Part shown: in pieces, positions 1-10,826 of the stretch
Position numbering within the stretch: position 1 is the stretch's first letter
How the letters are laid out: each line of letters begins with the position of its first letter
DNA from: Phialocephala subalpina
Lineage: Eukaryota > Ascomycota > Leotiomycetes > Helotiales > Mollisiaceae
Assembly: GCA_900073065.1 (NCBI GenBank)
Contig: FJOG01000005.1
Coordinates: forward strand, 1,787,043-1,851,042
Direction: 5' to 3'
DNA length: 64,000 nucleotides
Made by a program: the position numbers and the translations under genes
The notes under the pieces: model-generated
Seen by the model: the letters and a program-made list of their open reading frames with translations, nothing else
Told to the model about the DNA's origin: nothing
Database searches by the model: none

Positions 1-937
1 AGCTAGTGGCAGCAAATACGAGAAGACACTTCTTGAAACATCGTTTATCCTATCAGAAACAGACATTATCCTTGTGTGTTCGATATCAAAATCACACCCT
101 CGAGTCTGATGGACCCTGAGTAATAAGTGTGACCTTCCGCACGCTTCAGACTCTAATTTTCTATGGCTAAAGATCCAAAGAGCCTGGGACATTTTTGGAG
201 CCAAAAGTTGTAAGTATGGTGTAGGAAGTAGTAGGGAGTAGTCGGGTTGGCTTGGGGCCTGCAACATGCGAAGTAATTACTTCGAGCAGCAGGGCTACTG
301 CATACTCAGCTAAGACGTTTGTTTAACATCCCACTTAGAATACCTGCAAAGCCCCTTTTTTGGTCCTGAACTTGAGTCCCAACAATGACATGCAGCTCCC
401 CAAATGGCCAACCTCAAAAACTTCTGCCGGAGCGGTTTCCATGTGCAATTCAACTGGGGTTGCGGAATTGTTGCGCTCTCCACAGTAAACGCTGAACACG
501 TGTGCGAAAATCATCTGTTCTTATATGATTTGAAAGTAAATTGCACAACAACAGAAATGAAGGCATCCGTATGAATTTCCATGTGGGACTTGATGAGATA
601 TATCACGTGACTGTGTGACTGTGTACAACCTTTGTCCACCACAAGTGCGGTATCAAATATCGTTTAGCTCTGCTTAAATTTTAACAAGATAAACACTTAA
701 TATTCACCACTGGGAACTTCCCTCAAACTATTTCAAATCATCTACGCTCTCGGTTAGCCATCAAGATCGGTGCCTGATAAGATAACCTTAATTCTTCCAA
801 GATTAGCTTAGCGCTTCACCGGATAAAGTGCAGCGAATGCAACATCAACTTGCTCACATCATCCTTCCAAGGCTCAGCCAACCTGCATATGCTCATAAAC
901 ATCCTCAGCTGTTTATCAAAGCCTCATAAAGACCAAG
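1..937. other. Upstream region of ngg1
   Basis: I see no convincing open frame here. A CACGTG core lies near 604, followed by a short direct repeat (gactgtgt twice). A single GGGACATT lies at 186-193, the same octamer that recurs in the gene at 3.5-5.3 kb. The final ~200 bases are C/A/T-rich like a fungal 5' leader. Confidence 0.5.
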
Positions 938-2985
938 ATGCCTCCCCTGCCGAGTCAAAAGGGCACTGGCAAGAAGGGTCGCGATGCCCGTCAGTCGCGC
1001 AGTAGGAACACGACACCAAGTCTAGTAGGGCCCGGGAGCTCCATCCCACAATCGGATTCTGCTACTACTGCCTTCCTCGAGCTCCCCATTTCGTCCTTCC
1101 GTACCTCAGATGACCTCAACGAGACCTATGGAAGCACCATCCCCAGCTCGAACGATTTGGAAGCGTTGTTAAAGCGACTAGATAAGCTGATAGAGGTGGT
1201 CGACACGAGAGGAAACGTCTGCGACAGAGGCATGCGAATGCTCTCGCAGGCGAGGAAGGACCGACTCGAAGAGATTGAGACCGAGAGGAGAGACGAAGAG
1301 CGCAAAGAAAGGCTGAAGCGGGATGCGGCCGACGAGGAAGAACGAGGTAGGAATAAGGCAAACAAGATGAAGAAGAAGAAGGATCTCAGCACGGCTAGAG
1401 AAGAGCGCCCATTAACACATGGTGCGCATGGGCTTGCGCCCCAAGATGGATCGAACTTGGGTATGCGCCTAGAAATGTTACGCACTGTTTACAGCAGCTG
1501 ATATGTTTAGGAGATCGTTCATCGCCAATGCGCGACAAGAAGCCAGTTCGAAAGATGTCAAGAGACAATGACTCTGCCAGCTCGTCCCTATCACCGGCTC
1601 CTCAAGCCACACCTACTACTACTGGCATGGAAATAGACGAGAAGGAGGATAGGGACGATGATGATTCTAGCTCCGACGAACATCAGCCACTCCCTGCTGC
1701 ACCTATACAACATCTACAAACTTTTGGTGACGATCCGTCCACGTTCCCCGACCCGACCGTATATGAAATCAGGCCTGTCACAAAAGATATGACCGTAGAC
1801 CAAAAGAAGGAGATATACTCGGTCGCATACTTCCCACAAAACAGTCTTGACGACTTGATTCCAGGTACACCACCAGACAAGGACTTCAGTAATGCTAAGC
1901 CTACAAATCAAGTTCAAGCAAACACCTTTATGACATATCTCGAGCCATACTTCCGCTCGTTCACAGAAGAGGATTTAGCATTTTTGAGAGAACGCGGGGA
2001 TCGGTCTAATGCCTTTATGATTCCGCGACGTCAGAAGAGACATTACACGGAGGTTTGGGCGGATGAGGACAATGCAATCGATGGCACACAGCACAATCGC
2101 GACAGACTTCCAGCTAACCAGGCTCGTGGCAACATTGAGAATCTAACAGACGAAGTCGGAGAGACGGATCAGATTTCAGCTGGTCCAATTTTGTCTAGAT
2201 TGTTGGCGGCATTGAGACCAGAGCATCGGGCCCCTGCTGCCGAGCCTACTACTAATGGTCTTGCGAATGGCGAAGGTACTAACGGTGAAGTGAATAGTGA
2301 TGCGGCTGAGCTCTCACAGATTCTAGAATCCAACGCTCCCCCTGCTATTCCTCCTGCAACCTTCATGAAGGAGTCGGAGTCAGATGCATGGAAGAAGGCT
2401 ACACATCCCAAGCTGGATCATGCACAAGTTGACGAGCGAATCAAACAAGAGCTTCGGCATATTGGATTCCTCCCTCCAGACACAGAACCAGATTTCGATG
2501 GTCATTTCGACGATGAGATTGCTGCGCGTTTACGCTATCTCCAAGCCAAACTTAGGGATGTCGCCGTCCTGAACGGAGCTCGGAAGGCTCGACTTCAGGA
2601 GCTTACGAAAGAACGAATGGCTCATCAGGAGTTCACAACCATTCTCGAAGATCTCGACAGCCAGGTCCAGACCGCCTACCTTAAGCGGACACGAACCCTT
2701 GGCAAAAGCAAGAAGACGAAGCGACCCGGTGGAGCAGGTGGTGGAAGCCATTTTGTTGCTGGCGGTAGCACTGGCATGGCTAGACCAGGCATTGGCGACC
2801 TTACGAAGACTCTGATGGAGAGAAGGAGCAAGTGGATCAATACCATCGGAGGTGTGCTTGATAAGGATGCCAATCAAGTCAGAAGAAATAAGGATCCTGA
2901 CAGCTCGATATTCAAGCCGGAATACATGGCAGATCTTTTGCGAAAGGAGAAGGAGAGTTGGGATGAGGATGCCGAGGAAGAGTAG
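938..2985 (+). CDS. SAGA/ADA complex subunit Ngg1 (Ada3)
   Basis: Two exons, 938-1460 and 1511-2985, joined across a 50-base GT-AG intron (donor GTATGC, acceptor TTTAG) that keeps the frame, give 665 residues. Ada3/Ngg1 links Gcn5 to Ada2 in the nuclear histone acetyltransferase module of SAGA and ADA. The N-terminus is basic and serine-rich, with a charged coiled-coil stretch around residues 105-150 ([15 protein letters not shown]). An acidic low-complexity linker follows. The C-terminal third carries the alpha-helical Ada3 region ([32 protein letters not shown]) and ends in a conserved acidic tail after [14 protein letters not shown]. Length and architecture fit fungal Ngg1. Its partner Gcn5 is encoded at 38.1-39.6 kb. 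The intron is inferred from frame and splice signals, not from transcripts. Confidence 0.88.
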
Positions 2986-3502
2986 ATTCTGTGAGAGTGA
3001 GTACAATCGAGGCCAATGTCAGAGTCCCCGGCGCAGGTTTGGGTTTGACAATTTCATGGGATACATATCTTGACTGGTTTGGGAGCATGGAGCTAAGGCG
3101 TCGATCGGAATATCAACACTCTTACATCTACCAGCGTAGGCTAGATAAGAGAAGCTTCAGTAAATCGCACATGCAATGGATTTTTGAACTTGCTTTTGAT
3201 CATGCGCGATTTGCCGTTTGCTGCATGCTCTGTTTGCTAGCAAACACCGAACAATGACCACTCCTAGTGTCCCTGAAACAAGGACATTTACGCGATCGAT
3301 AATTCCTACCTCTTAAACCGCATAGGTATAGAGAGACTCACTGTCGCAACACCAGCTTCTTCGCAAATTAGGAAGTCGCGTCGGGTTGTGCCTCCCTTCC
3401 TCGCTAAACCCCGCTCTTCTCCAACTTCAACTCTTCGATTCCAACCACGCTCCACCTCCACAACTCTATACTCCACTCCGACAACTGCAACCAACCGCCA
3501 CC
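2986..3502. other. Intergenic region with inverted repeat
   Basis: No gene is seen. An imperfect hairpin lies at 3268-3288 (TGTCC, about nine bases, then GGACATT). It belongs to the motif family found inside the next gene. The ~200 bases before 3503 are pyrimidine-rich leader ending in a good start context (gccaccATGG). Confidence 0.5.
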
Positions 3503-5297
3503 ATGGGTTACGAGTCACAGGAGGCGGTCATCGCCCGTATGGCCTCAAACATGGGCGTTTCAATGTCCCAGATCCAATCGTACTTTGATGATTCACTCCA
3601 ACGCGTTCGACGCAATTACCCCCCAGGCCGATCCACGGATTGGCTTCTTAGCCGTGCTGAATACCTCGTTTGGGACCATTTCTGTAAGTGTGAATGTTCC
3701 AGGATAGCTGGGACATTATTTTGACATCACGATTGCATGGTTGCTGATTCATGACAGTTCCTGCCGACGCGTTCCCAGGAAAGATCGAGCTCCCCATTTT
3801 CCCTCCCACCGTTGTCAATACCGAGCCAGTTGTCAAGGCTGAGCCTGCTGCCAAGGACATCGACAAACCAGACAAACCCTCTTCTAGATCTCGCTCGGGC
3901 TATAAATCCCAGGCCGAGCTGATCAAGGAGAAGACCAAGGCCTTTGGCGTCGATCGCCTAAAGCCCCAGGGTCTGCCGGACAAGCCACCCATAGCTTTAC
4001 CGCCCCCAGATCCTTCAGGCTACCAACATCAAGAGAAGACGATGGAGGCGATGGCTATGAAGCTTGGTATTAGGAGAGAGTTTTTCCAATTTCTCCAGAA
4101 AGCCCGCGACCAGGCTAGGGAGGATCACCGTGATTGTTCGAGCGGAATTCGTCACTTTGTGGCTGATCGCATTACTTGGTTGAAGTTCTTCAAGAAACCA
4201 TTCCCGCATCGCCACCCTAAGGAGGGACATTCACCGAAGTGTAAACTCAAGCATGATTCAGCAGAACGCCTCCGTCCCGTTCCGTACACCCCACGGGCTT
4301 CTGCGAAAGTCCCTACTCCCCTGGGACATTCACAAGTCCACGGTCGTCAAGGTTTTGCGCGAGCTTCCGCACCGGCGCCGCAACCCGCTGCCAAAGTTCC
4401 AGTGGGACAATCTGCCCCGAGTATTCCTCCAGCCGACATGATAGTCGCTCTGGGCAATGTCCGACACGTCCATCATAATTATGGTGGTGGCATTGTCTTA
4501 CAAGGTACAGAGCCGACTTTCTGTAAGGTCTATCAAGTGGATGAGATTCTGGGATGTTTTAGGCGAGATTCGTCCCTTGCCACTGTTGGCGAGGGGCTGA
4601 AGTGTATGCTCCATTACCATCAAACTTTCTCAGGCAATTTGCTGCTTTGGGCCACACCAGTGGCTCCTGGGGATGGCGTGGCTTTGGGATTTGGCCAGGC
4701 TTTTATCCAAGGTGTAAGTTTCGAGTTTTCATTGAACTTTCAATGTCCCTGAGTTACCAGGACATTCAAAAACTGACTTCTGGTCTCTGTAGTGGGTCAA
4801 GCGAGTCCTCGTATTTGGTATGGTGAAGCCGTCCTTTTACTGGACCGAGATGCAGAGCACGGTGAACACGATCGCCGTCTCTGAAAGTCCCCCAGGTGCT
4901 GGGACATTCCAGAACTCTGACACATGCTTGAAGGGGTATCGTGCTGGTATCGGTGCGTCGGAGATCGATTGTCTTCTTGCTGAGGAGGCTGCGAAGGTAG
5001 GTTCCTCTCCTCTCACCCAAAAGACTGGTTCGAAGATTTCTAATTGTCCCACAGCGTGAAGGACATTTTAGATTGGTCTTTGATGAGGCTACGGAGGTTG
5101 TGACCCTCAAGGAACTGCTGAAGAGGGAGAGATATCGTGCTTCTCGGCTTGGGACTGGGAATGCGAATTTGGTACCTTTGGCTCCTTTGGCGCTTCGCAA
5201 GCGTAAGCCTGAGGGTGAAGGAGACAGCGCTGATAAGCGCATGTGTATGTGAGGTGTTTTGGGGACGTTTTCGATGATCCGGCGAGCCTAGGACATT
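3268..5297 (+). repeat. Recurring GGGACATT / TGTCCC hairpin family
   Basis: GGACATT, usually GGGACATT, occurs at 3282, 3710, 4224, 4323, 4760, 4901, 5061 and 5291, all on the plus strand, with a near-copy GGGACAAT at 4402. A further copy lies at 186. Several copies are right arms of short inverted repeats whose left arm is TGTCC or GTCCC: 3268-3288, 3696-3717, 4742-4766, 4886-4908 and 5045-5067. Copies sit in introns 1-3, in exons and outside the gene. In exons they are read in more than one frame (Gly-His-Ser/Phe and Gly-Thr-Phe), so conservation is at the DNA or RNA level rather than the protein level. Confidence 0.7.
3503..5252 (+). CDS. Orphan protein with three GY-x-x-Q repeats
   Basis: Four exons (3503-3683, 3758-4713, 4793-4996, 5055-5252) with canonical GT-AG introns of 74, 79 and 58 bases give 512 residues. 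The start is ATGG in a strong context. I do not recognise the family. The N-terminal half contains three related segments that begin GYESQEAVIARMASNMGV, GYKSQAELIKEKTKAFGV and GYQHQEKTMEAMAMKLGI. The first and third also share a following helix with R-x-x-Y/H and a terminal W/F-F-P. A proline/alanine-rich linker then leads to a globular C-terminal half (for example HNYGGGIVLQGTEPTFCKVY) and a basic tail (LRKRKPEGEG) suggesting nuclear location. No signal peptide or membrane segment is visible. The gene body contains an unusual density of the DNA motif GGGACATT in both exons and introns. Confidence 0.75.
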
Positions 5298-5640
5298 GGG
5301 GGATAGGTAGGCGTTCTTTGTTGTACCCGCTGTGCTTTGCGGGAGCATTTTCGATTAGGCTTATGATAATGAGATGAGGGATGCAATAACAAAGGGTGTC
5401 TTGATTTGAAGCAGATATGAGGGGTAACGGCGACGGTATATCTCCTTTCTGCTAATTTCTACATGCCTGCCGCTTGTTCCAGATGCGAGGTCATTCTGCA
5501 TATAAGTACTTCCACCAACGCCAAAGAATATGCACTTCCCACTCAAGCAAACTTACCTCGATCCCTCCAAACTCCGAAGTCTTCCTCGCGACTATTTTCA
5601 AAGGCACACATCCTCCAAACAATACCCAAAACATAACAAT
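5253..5640. other. Intergenic region
   Basis: This is the 3' flank of the orphan gene, holding the last GGACATT copy at 5291, followed by the leader of the mini cysteine-rich gene. No further gene is seen. Confidence 0.5.
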
Positions 5641-5793
5641 ATGTGCTTTAATCTGTACTGGCGCTACCAATGTGGCTGTGTCAGTACTGGAAGTTCAAAG
5701 CCTGCGGACAGCCCCACTCCCCGGCAAGAAAAGTGGAAGACATGCAGACTGGCCTTGTCGGGCCTTGTCGGGCCTTGTCGGGCCTTGCTCTGA
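5641..5793 (+). CDS. Mini Cys-rich protein, C-terminus shifted by repeat
   Basis: A 50-residue frame starts MCFNLYWRYQCGC. It shares the layout Met-Cys, Cys11-Gly, then Cys/His13 with the neighbouring mini protein at 6207. Small Met-Cys...Cys-Gly-Cys/His proteins ending in paired cysteines are common unnamed proteins in filamentous fungi; their function is unknown and a zinc knuckle is only a guess. In the current frame it ends after VGPCRALL. A 10-base tandem repeat (5751-5787) lies just before the end. In the next frame the sequence continues to CSDCRARGR and a stop at 5815, which matches the CSDCR end of the neighbour. One repeat unit fewer would bring that ending into frame. Confidence 0.5.
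   Translation: MCFNLYWRYQCGCVSTGSSKPADSPTPRQEKWKTCRLALSGLVGPCRALL
5751..5787 (+). repeat. 10-base tandem repeat, 3.7 units
   Basis: Three perfect copies of GGCCTTGTCG (5751-5760, 5761-5770, 5771-5780) and a 7-base partial copy (5781-5787) lie inside the mini cysteine-rich gene. Ten is not a multiple of three, so each gain or loss of a unit changes the reading frame of the C-terminus. Confidence 0.95.
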
Positions 5794-6206
5794 TTGTCGT
5801 GCTCGGGGTCGATGACCTTCTGGCTTTGGAACATTAGCGATGGCGTGACGATTCTATCTGTGGCGCTCCTTTTGGTGCTTGGGTATTGTTAGATTGTGCT
5901 TGACAACGAACTTTCGTTTGATATCGTTTCGGAAAATGTATTGTCTTGCTTTCTTTCACTTACCTCTCCACCATGTTCTCGCTTCCTCTGTGTCTCAAGA
6001 GAAACACCAAGATTGAAAACCTCCATTATTCTTCGCCGCACTCTATGAAGTTCCATCGTGAGCCTATATCAAACCCAAATCCCTCCCCTGATGTTCCACT
6101 CTTCATTGACCTTCCATTCACATCCTTTCACTTCATCCCACCTGATTCGCTTACCCACTTGCTCTACCTGGCACCAAAAGAATTTGCACAAAAAATCCAA
6201 AACAAA
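5794..6206. other. Intergenic region
   Basis: Holds the alternative ending of the upstream mini gene (stop at 5813-5815) and the leader of the next one. No other coding signal is recognised. Confidence 0.45.
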
Positions 6207-6365
6207 ATGTGCATGCGAAAATTCGACGCCTACGCCTGCGGTCACATTATCTTCCGTGGCATCAGACGCTGCCAGATGCGTGGTGGATGCAATGTGGAGG
6301 ATACTGAGGAGTGGATGGAACAGAGATATAGGGAATGCTCAGACTGCAGACATGGTCTTTGGTAG
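6207..6365 (+). CDS. Mini Cys-rich protein (Met-Cys...Cys-Gly-His type)
   Basis: A 52-residue frame starting MCMRKFDAYACGH in the context aaaATG. Cysteines are at positions 2, 11, 21, 28, 43 and 46 and a histidine at 13. It ends CSDCRHGLW. The cysteine spacing at the start and the CSDCR ending are shared with the mini protein 560 bases upstream, so the two look like tandem paralogues. There is no signal peptide, so a cytosolic or nuclear metal-binding protein is more likely than a secreted effector. The function is unknown. Longer in-frame upstream starts exist (from 5946) but lack similarity to the paralogue. Confidence 0.55.
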   Translation: MCMRKFDAYACGHIIFRGIRRCQMRGGCNVEDTEEWMEQRYRECSDCRHGLW

Positions 6366-6620
6366 TAGGAGGCTTGCAAGGATAGAGAAGGAAAGAGCCG
6401 TGTCCGAATGGTTAGGTTGTTAATGAAGAAGATGACGCCCGGTTCTTATGATGTCGGAATGAAATGGAGTTAAGTGAAGTGTAGTGATGAAAATGATCAA
6501 ATTGTGTAGAACTGACTTGGGTGAGCAATCATCGAGTTCGAGATACAACATGATGTGTTCGAGAATGTCTCAACCCCAATCAAGCATTCAGAGGAGGTAT
6601 TTACTCATACTTGCGCTTTA

Positions 6621-7560
6621 TCAATGCACATGATCATGTACCTCTCTCTTCGTAGTTGAGTTCGTTGGCTCAACACAGAGCTGATACCCCCTCGAAGCAC
6701 TGTACTGCTTGACACAACCGTTCGGACATGGATACGACTGCGATTGCGGATTAGCACCACCATCGGCAAGTTTATGGGTGAAAAATACCTCATTGTATTG
6801 CCATGAGAACAGCGGGTCCGTCTCATTGGTCAGGATCTGACCAAGCATGGATGTCTGGTAGCCTGGGAGCTGGCGACTTTGTTGGAAAACGTCATAGGAA
6901 GAGAGGGTCATTACTCCCCAACCGACGTTGTAGTTGTGCTGGATTGTGGTTCCGTATACGTATTCTTCAAGTAGTCAGGATCTATCTGCCTTCAATTGAT
7001 GACTGGGGATGTTGAGCCTACCTTTAAAGCCAGACCATCTGATCGCACTCGCACACATGGGGCACGATTCCGCGTTGGTGTAGAGTGAAAGCTCACCCCA
7101 TGCAGCGTAGATCTCTGCTGGAGTCATGTTTCTGGCAGCGAAGACTGCTGTACAGGCATTGATGGCTGAGATCTCGCCGTGGATGCTGAGCGGGGTAAGC
7201 GAGAGGAGCGAGTTTTAGAGGACGGCGTTGCTCACGTTGGGTCTCCAGTCCTAAAGTTTGCACCTTGACACACGATCTCGTCTGCGGTATGGTTGACGAT
7301 GATAGCACCGAAGGAGGCAAATGGACATGGCCCGCTTTGGTTGTACAAGGCTTCGTTGGTCTTTGGAAGAAGTCGGCATGGAGAGTAGGATGGAGATGAG
7401 GATGCCTACTTACCAGTCTCATATATTTCACCCGCGTGGCATAAGGAATCCCATTGACAACGAGATTGCTCATATCCTGATCATCGTTGGCAATAGTCAG
7501 ACTAGCAGCAGCTGTCGAAGCAAGAAAGGTGACAGCAGCTAGGGTCCTGAGGAGAAGCAT
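6621..7560 (-). CDS. Secreted cytidine/guanine-type zinc deaminase
   Basis: Four exons on the minus strand (7414-7560, 7236-7360, 7022-7185, 6621-6964) with introns of 53, 50 and 57 bases give 259 residues. The first ~19 residues (MLLLRTLAAVTFLASTAAA) form a typical signal peptide, so the enzyme should enter the secretory pathway. The CDA-superfamily zinc site is complete: HGE within IHGEISAINAC supplies the histidine ligand and the catalytic glutamate, and CPMC within AESCPMCASAIRW supplies two cysteine ligands. The fold is that of cytidine, guanine and tRNA adenosine deaminases. The substrate cannot be told from sequence, and an extracellular nucleobase or nucleoside seems likely. Two NxT/S sites (NHTADE, NETDP) fit secretion. 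The gene appears intact. Confidence 0.82.
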
Positions 7561-8687
7561 TGCGAGTTCGGTGGCAGAAAAATCTGAACTTGGTACCGAG
7601 AGGCGGTACCTCTCACTCTTATATACCTACAACCAAGAGAACATGCCCACTCTCACCGCCCCCAAGAATTTGGATAGTCAATTCCGTGAAAGACTTCTAG
7701 CTCGGAACAATGGCCTTGGCAGGTGAAGAATCCGATATTGTCAATGCTCAACTGCATCCGATCCCACTCTTGGCTTTCCATCATAGATAACAAACCAATC
7801 TATCATCGGGCCAAGAAGTCCAGCGTGCAGGTCCCAGGAACAGGACCTAAAGTAGGCTAGGTTGGCATAAAATATCAGGAAGGCTTTGCTAAGAGATCTG
7901 CTATCGTGAAATGATTGGCGACATTTACCTGGGAAATCTGCGCCGAATCTTTACCTGCGTTCCTTCCAACGCGGTTAGTCGCCATCGTCGCTCTGCTCAG
8001 GCGCTACTCACCCTCGCCTCACCCTCTCCTAAGAAAAAATGCCCGGCCACGGCTTTCGTATTTTATTTGTCTTCTGACCCTTTGTCCTGTTTTCCGCTAA
8101 ACTACTTGACTACTTTTATAGATAATCATGCGTTTGCCTACTCCATCAATACATCTTCAAGATCATTACTCTCAGTGTCTCGCACAATACCAGGTAGATA
8201 GAGCGAGCCATCGTAGCCATCTGAGAAGCAATGCAGCTCTATCTAACACTACCACATTCAACTTACACTCTGCAGCCCTCGGAGAACCAAAGTAACGCTG
8301 TAAAGCAAACCGGGATTTCAATTATGGAGGGCTACAAGAAATGGATCGCTTGATGCTCGTATTTAAGTATTACGCAGGAGCAGAGGTTAGAGCAGTAATA
8401 TAGTCGTGCAAAGTCTAGATAGTATCGTAAGAATCAACATCAAAAGGCTGCAACTGTGCTCCCCACGACAGCATCAAAACAACAAAGAGGCTTTATTACT
8501 TCGTAGGCAATTTGTCTCATCCCAAGGAATGCAAAGTACAAAAATCGCACGGGCAAGACAAATGCAGTATTAACAACGCTAGAAGCAACCGCACAACCAA
8601 AGCGTCAAATCAACCTGCCACCCTACAATCTCTTCTGTAACAATATAGACAAAACCCAAAACAATCTCATTTTCAATCCGCATTATC
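7561..8687. other. Intergenic region
   Basis: Upstream region of the secreted deaminase and downstream region of the frameshifted dehydrogenase. Short frames exist (7911-8201) but look non-coding. No repeat or RNA gene is recognised. Confidence 0.5.
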
Positions 8688-9801
8688 CTAAGCCAGAACA
8701 TTCAGCAAGCCCTCCCCCTTATGCCACCTCTCCACAATCTCTGCCTGGTCATCATATAATTTCCTTATTAACTCTTCCTCAACATACCCCATATGCGGAC
8801 TTAATAACACCTTACTCCTGCCCTCCTTTCCCCAGGCTACGGTCCTCCAACGACTCTCCTTCGGTAACGGCTCGATATCGAAAACATCGGCCGCAGAACC
8901 GCGAATCTTGCCCTTCTCTAACACATCCAACAGCGCATCTTCATCCACAAGCGGTCCCCCTCGAAATACTAACGAAAAATGCCGCCGGTTTAAGCAAGGC
9001 TAGATCGCTAGCGCCGACGATCCCCCAAGAACGATCTGAGAGCACATAATGCACGCTTAACACATCCGCCTCTTTAAACAACTCCTCCTTACTCACAACT
9101 TGAAAAACCTTCCTTCCATCTTCTTCTTCTACTGGCAAACCGAAGGCCTTCGCTTTCTCATCCGCCGCTTCCTGTGTCAGGTTCGAGCTCCAGGCCAGGA
9201 TCCGCATTCCAAACGACTGATACATAATCCTCGCGACATTACCGCCGAGTCTGCCAAGGCCGAGGGCGCTCAACGTCTTCCCCGACAATCCAGTTGCGAG
9301 GTCTGTCTGCCACCCACCAGCCTTGACTTCCGCATCATCGCTAGCTAAACCCCTTGCAATACCTAGAATCAACGCAATAGCATGTTGTGTCGTTGGATCT
9401 AGGCCCCTTTTCTTCGCGGCAAGTTGAACAGAGGTAGAGCGGCCTTTCCCTACAGCGCCGGTTACGTGAATGCCGAGTTCTTTCGCAGCTTGCATATCGA
9501 TAGCATCGTTACGAAGGCCGGTCGTAAGAAGGAGTTTGAGGTTCGGGAGTTGCTTAAGGAGGCCTGCAGGGAAGGGGGTGCGCTCTCGCATGCTCGAGAT
9601 AACAGTATAGGGTTTAAGGCGGTTGATGAGTTGTTGCTTTATGTTTTGAGGCGTAGCAGGATGGTTGTAAGGGAGGAGGGTGTCGCGGAAGACGGTGATA
9701 GAGAAAGTTGATTTAAGGGGTGCGAAGTACGGTTCTGCTATGCCTTGGTAATCGTCGAGTATAGCGAGCAGTATTGGGGTTGGGAGGATGGGAGCCATCA
9801 T
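8688..9801 (-). pseudogene. D-2-hydroxyacid dehydrogenase, one-base frameshift
   Basis: Reading from ATG at 9801 (MMAPILPTPILLAILDDYQG) gives a clear NAD-dependent D-isomer 2-hydroxyacid dehydrogenase. It has a TTGLRNDAID segment with the substrate-binding arginine, the Rossmann motif GLGRLGGNVARI, and DVLSVHYVLSDRS. At VSISRG the frame is lost: it continues TACG-stop, whereas the correct continuation PLVDEDALLDVLEKGK, then DVFDIEPLP (catalytic Glu) and LSPHMGYVEEEL (catalytic His), runs on in another frame to 8688. The break coincides with a run of five C on the plus strand (8956-8960), where four would restore the frame. All catalytic residues are otherwise present. It is either a recent pseudogene or an assembly error. 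An in-frame ATG at 9900 gives an unlikely longer N-terminus. Confidence 0.8.
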
Positions 9802-10826
9802 GATAGTTTGATATAGAATATAAATTAGACTGATTCTCAGATTTTTGCTTGCGGGGAGGAGGTCAAAGGAATGTAAGCATAGATAGGAAGGAGCTTTCAC
9901 TTGGAATAAATAGATGTACCTACGACGGATAAAGTTCCGGATACTGGCTCAAGCTTACTTAAGATGTGTTTTGGTCAATTCGACAAATCGAGAATATGAA
10001 GCCTTCACGAATGGCGTACCCTTGCCGACTAGACTAGCTTATTCAAGAATACGACTGTGAAAGAAGAGCCACATAGAAGGGCATTATCATGCCACCTTTG
10101 GCCGAATCGATTCCAAAGAAGGGTACTTTCCTAAACTGGAAGGCTCAGGCTGAGGAGAGCTGATGCATGATTGGAAAACACGTGCAAACTATGGACGGAG
10201 AGCTCTTTGGCGATTCTTCGAAGAACCAATTGCTACGCTTTCAAAAAAAGCAAAAGGGACATGGGATGATTTCGATAGGCAAAAGCAAATGTCGGGTTTC
10301 GAAATGGACAATGGATGCTGGCCAGGCAGATATCTTGCACTCGGACAGTGTCACAGCCAAAAATCATTGAAACACAACGAAAGGACCGGGTAAAACCTTG
10401 GCCAAGACAAGGATGTATCGAGGGGACTTCAGTACTGGGCGTTTGCTAGATTGTCGATTTGTTTGAGGCTCTTCGCTGAATCGTGTCCATGGTCCCACAG
10501 CAGGGAATCAGTGACTGCTGAATGGCTTGGACCACAGCTGCGTGACCGAGAATAAGGAAGAGAATCTTCTCGACGTATCGACTTGACTTGAGCCCTCTAA
10601 GCAACATAGCCATTGTAAGCGTTGTCTTGGAATGGTGGAGTGAAGGGCTCGTTGTCTGAGGATGAGAATGTTTGCAGGCTTTGAGACAGTCACGTGTTGA
10701 CGAGTCGCTAGCGCGAACCTTAAAGTCGCGTCTCGACTTTCCTCTTCTTCCTTCCTACGCAACATTTCCTTCAACATTAGACGGCACTCCGACCCTGGGA
10801 ATGCTCGACATCGATGCATCGTCAAG
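9802..10826. promoter_or_regulatory. Divergent intergenic region, dehydrogenase and SNM1-like gene
   Basis: The two flanking genes point away from each other, so this stretch should contain both promoters. A CACGTG (E-box-like) core lies at about 10691, ~135 bases before the nuclease start, next to GAGTCG. No convincing coding frame is seen. Confidence 0.45.
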
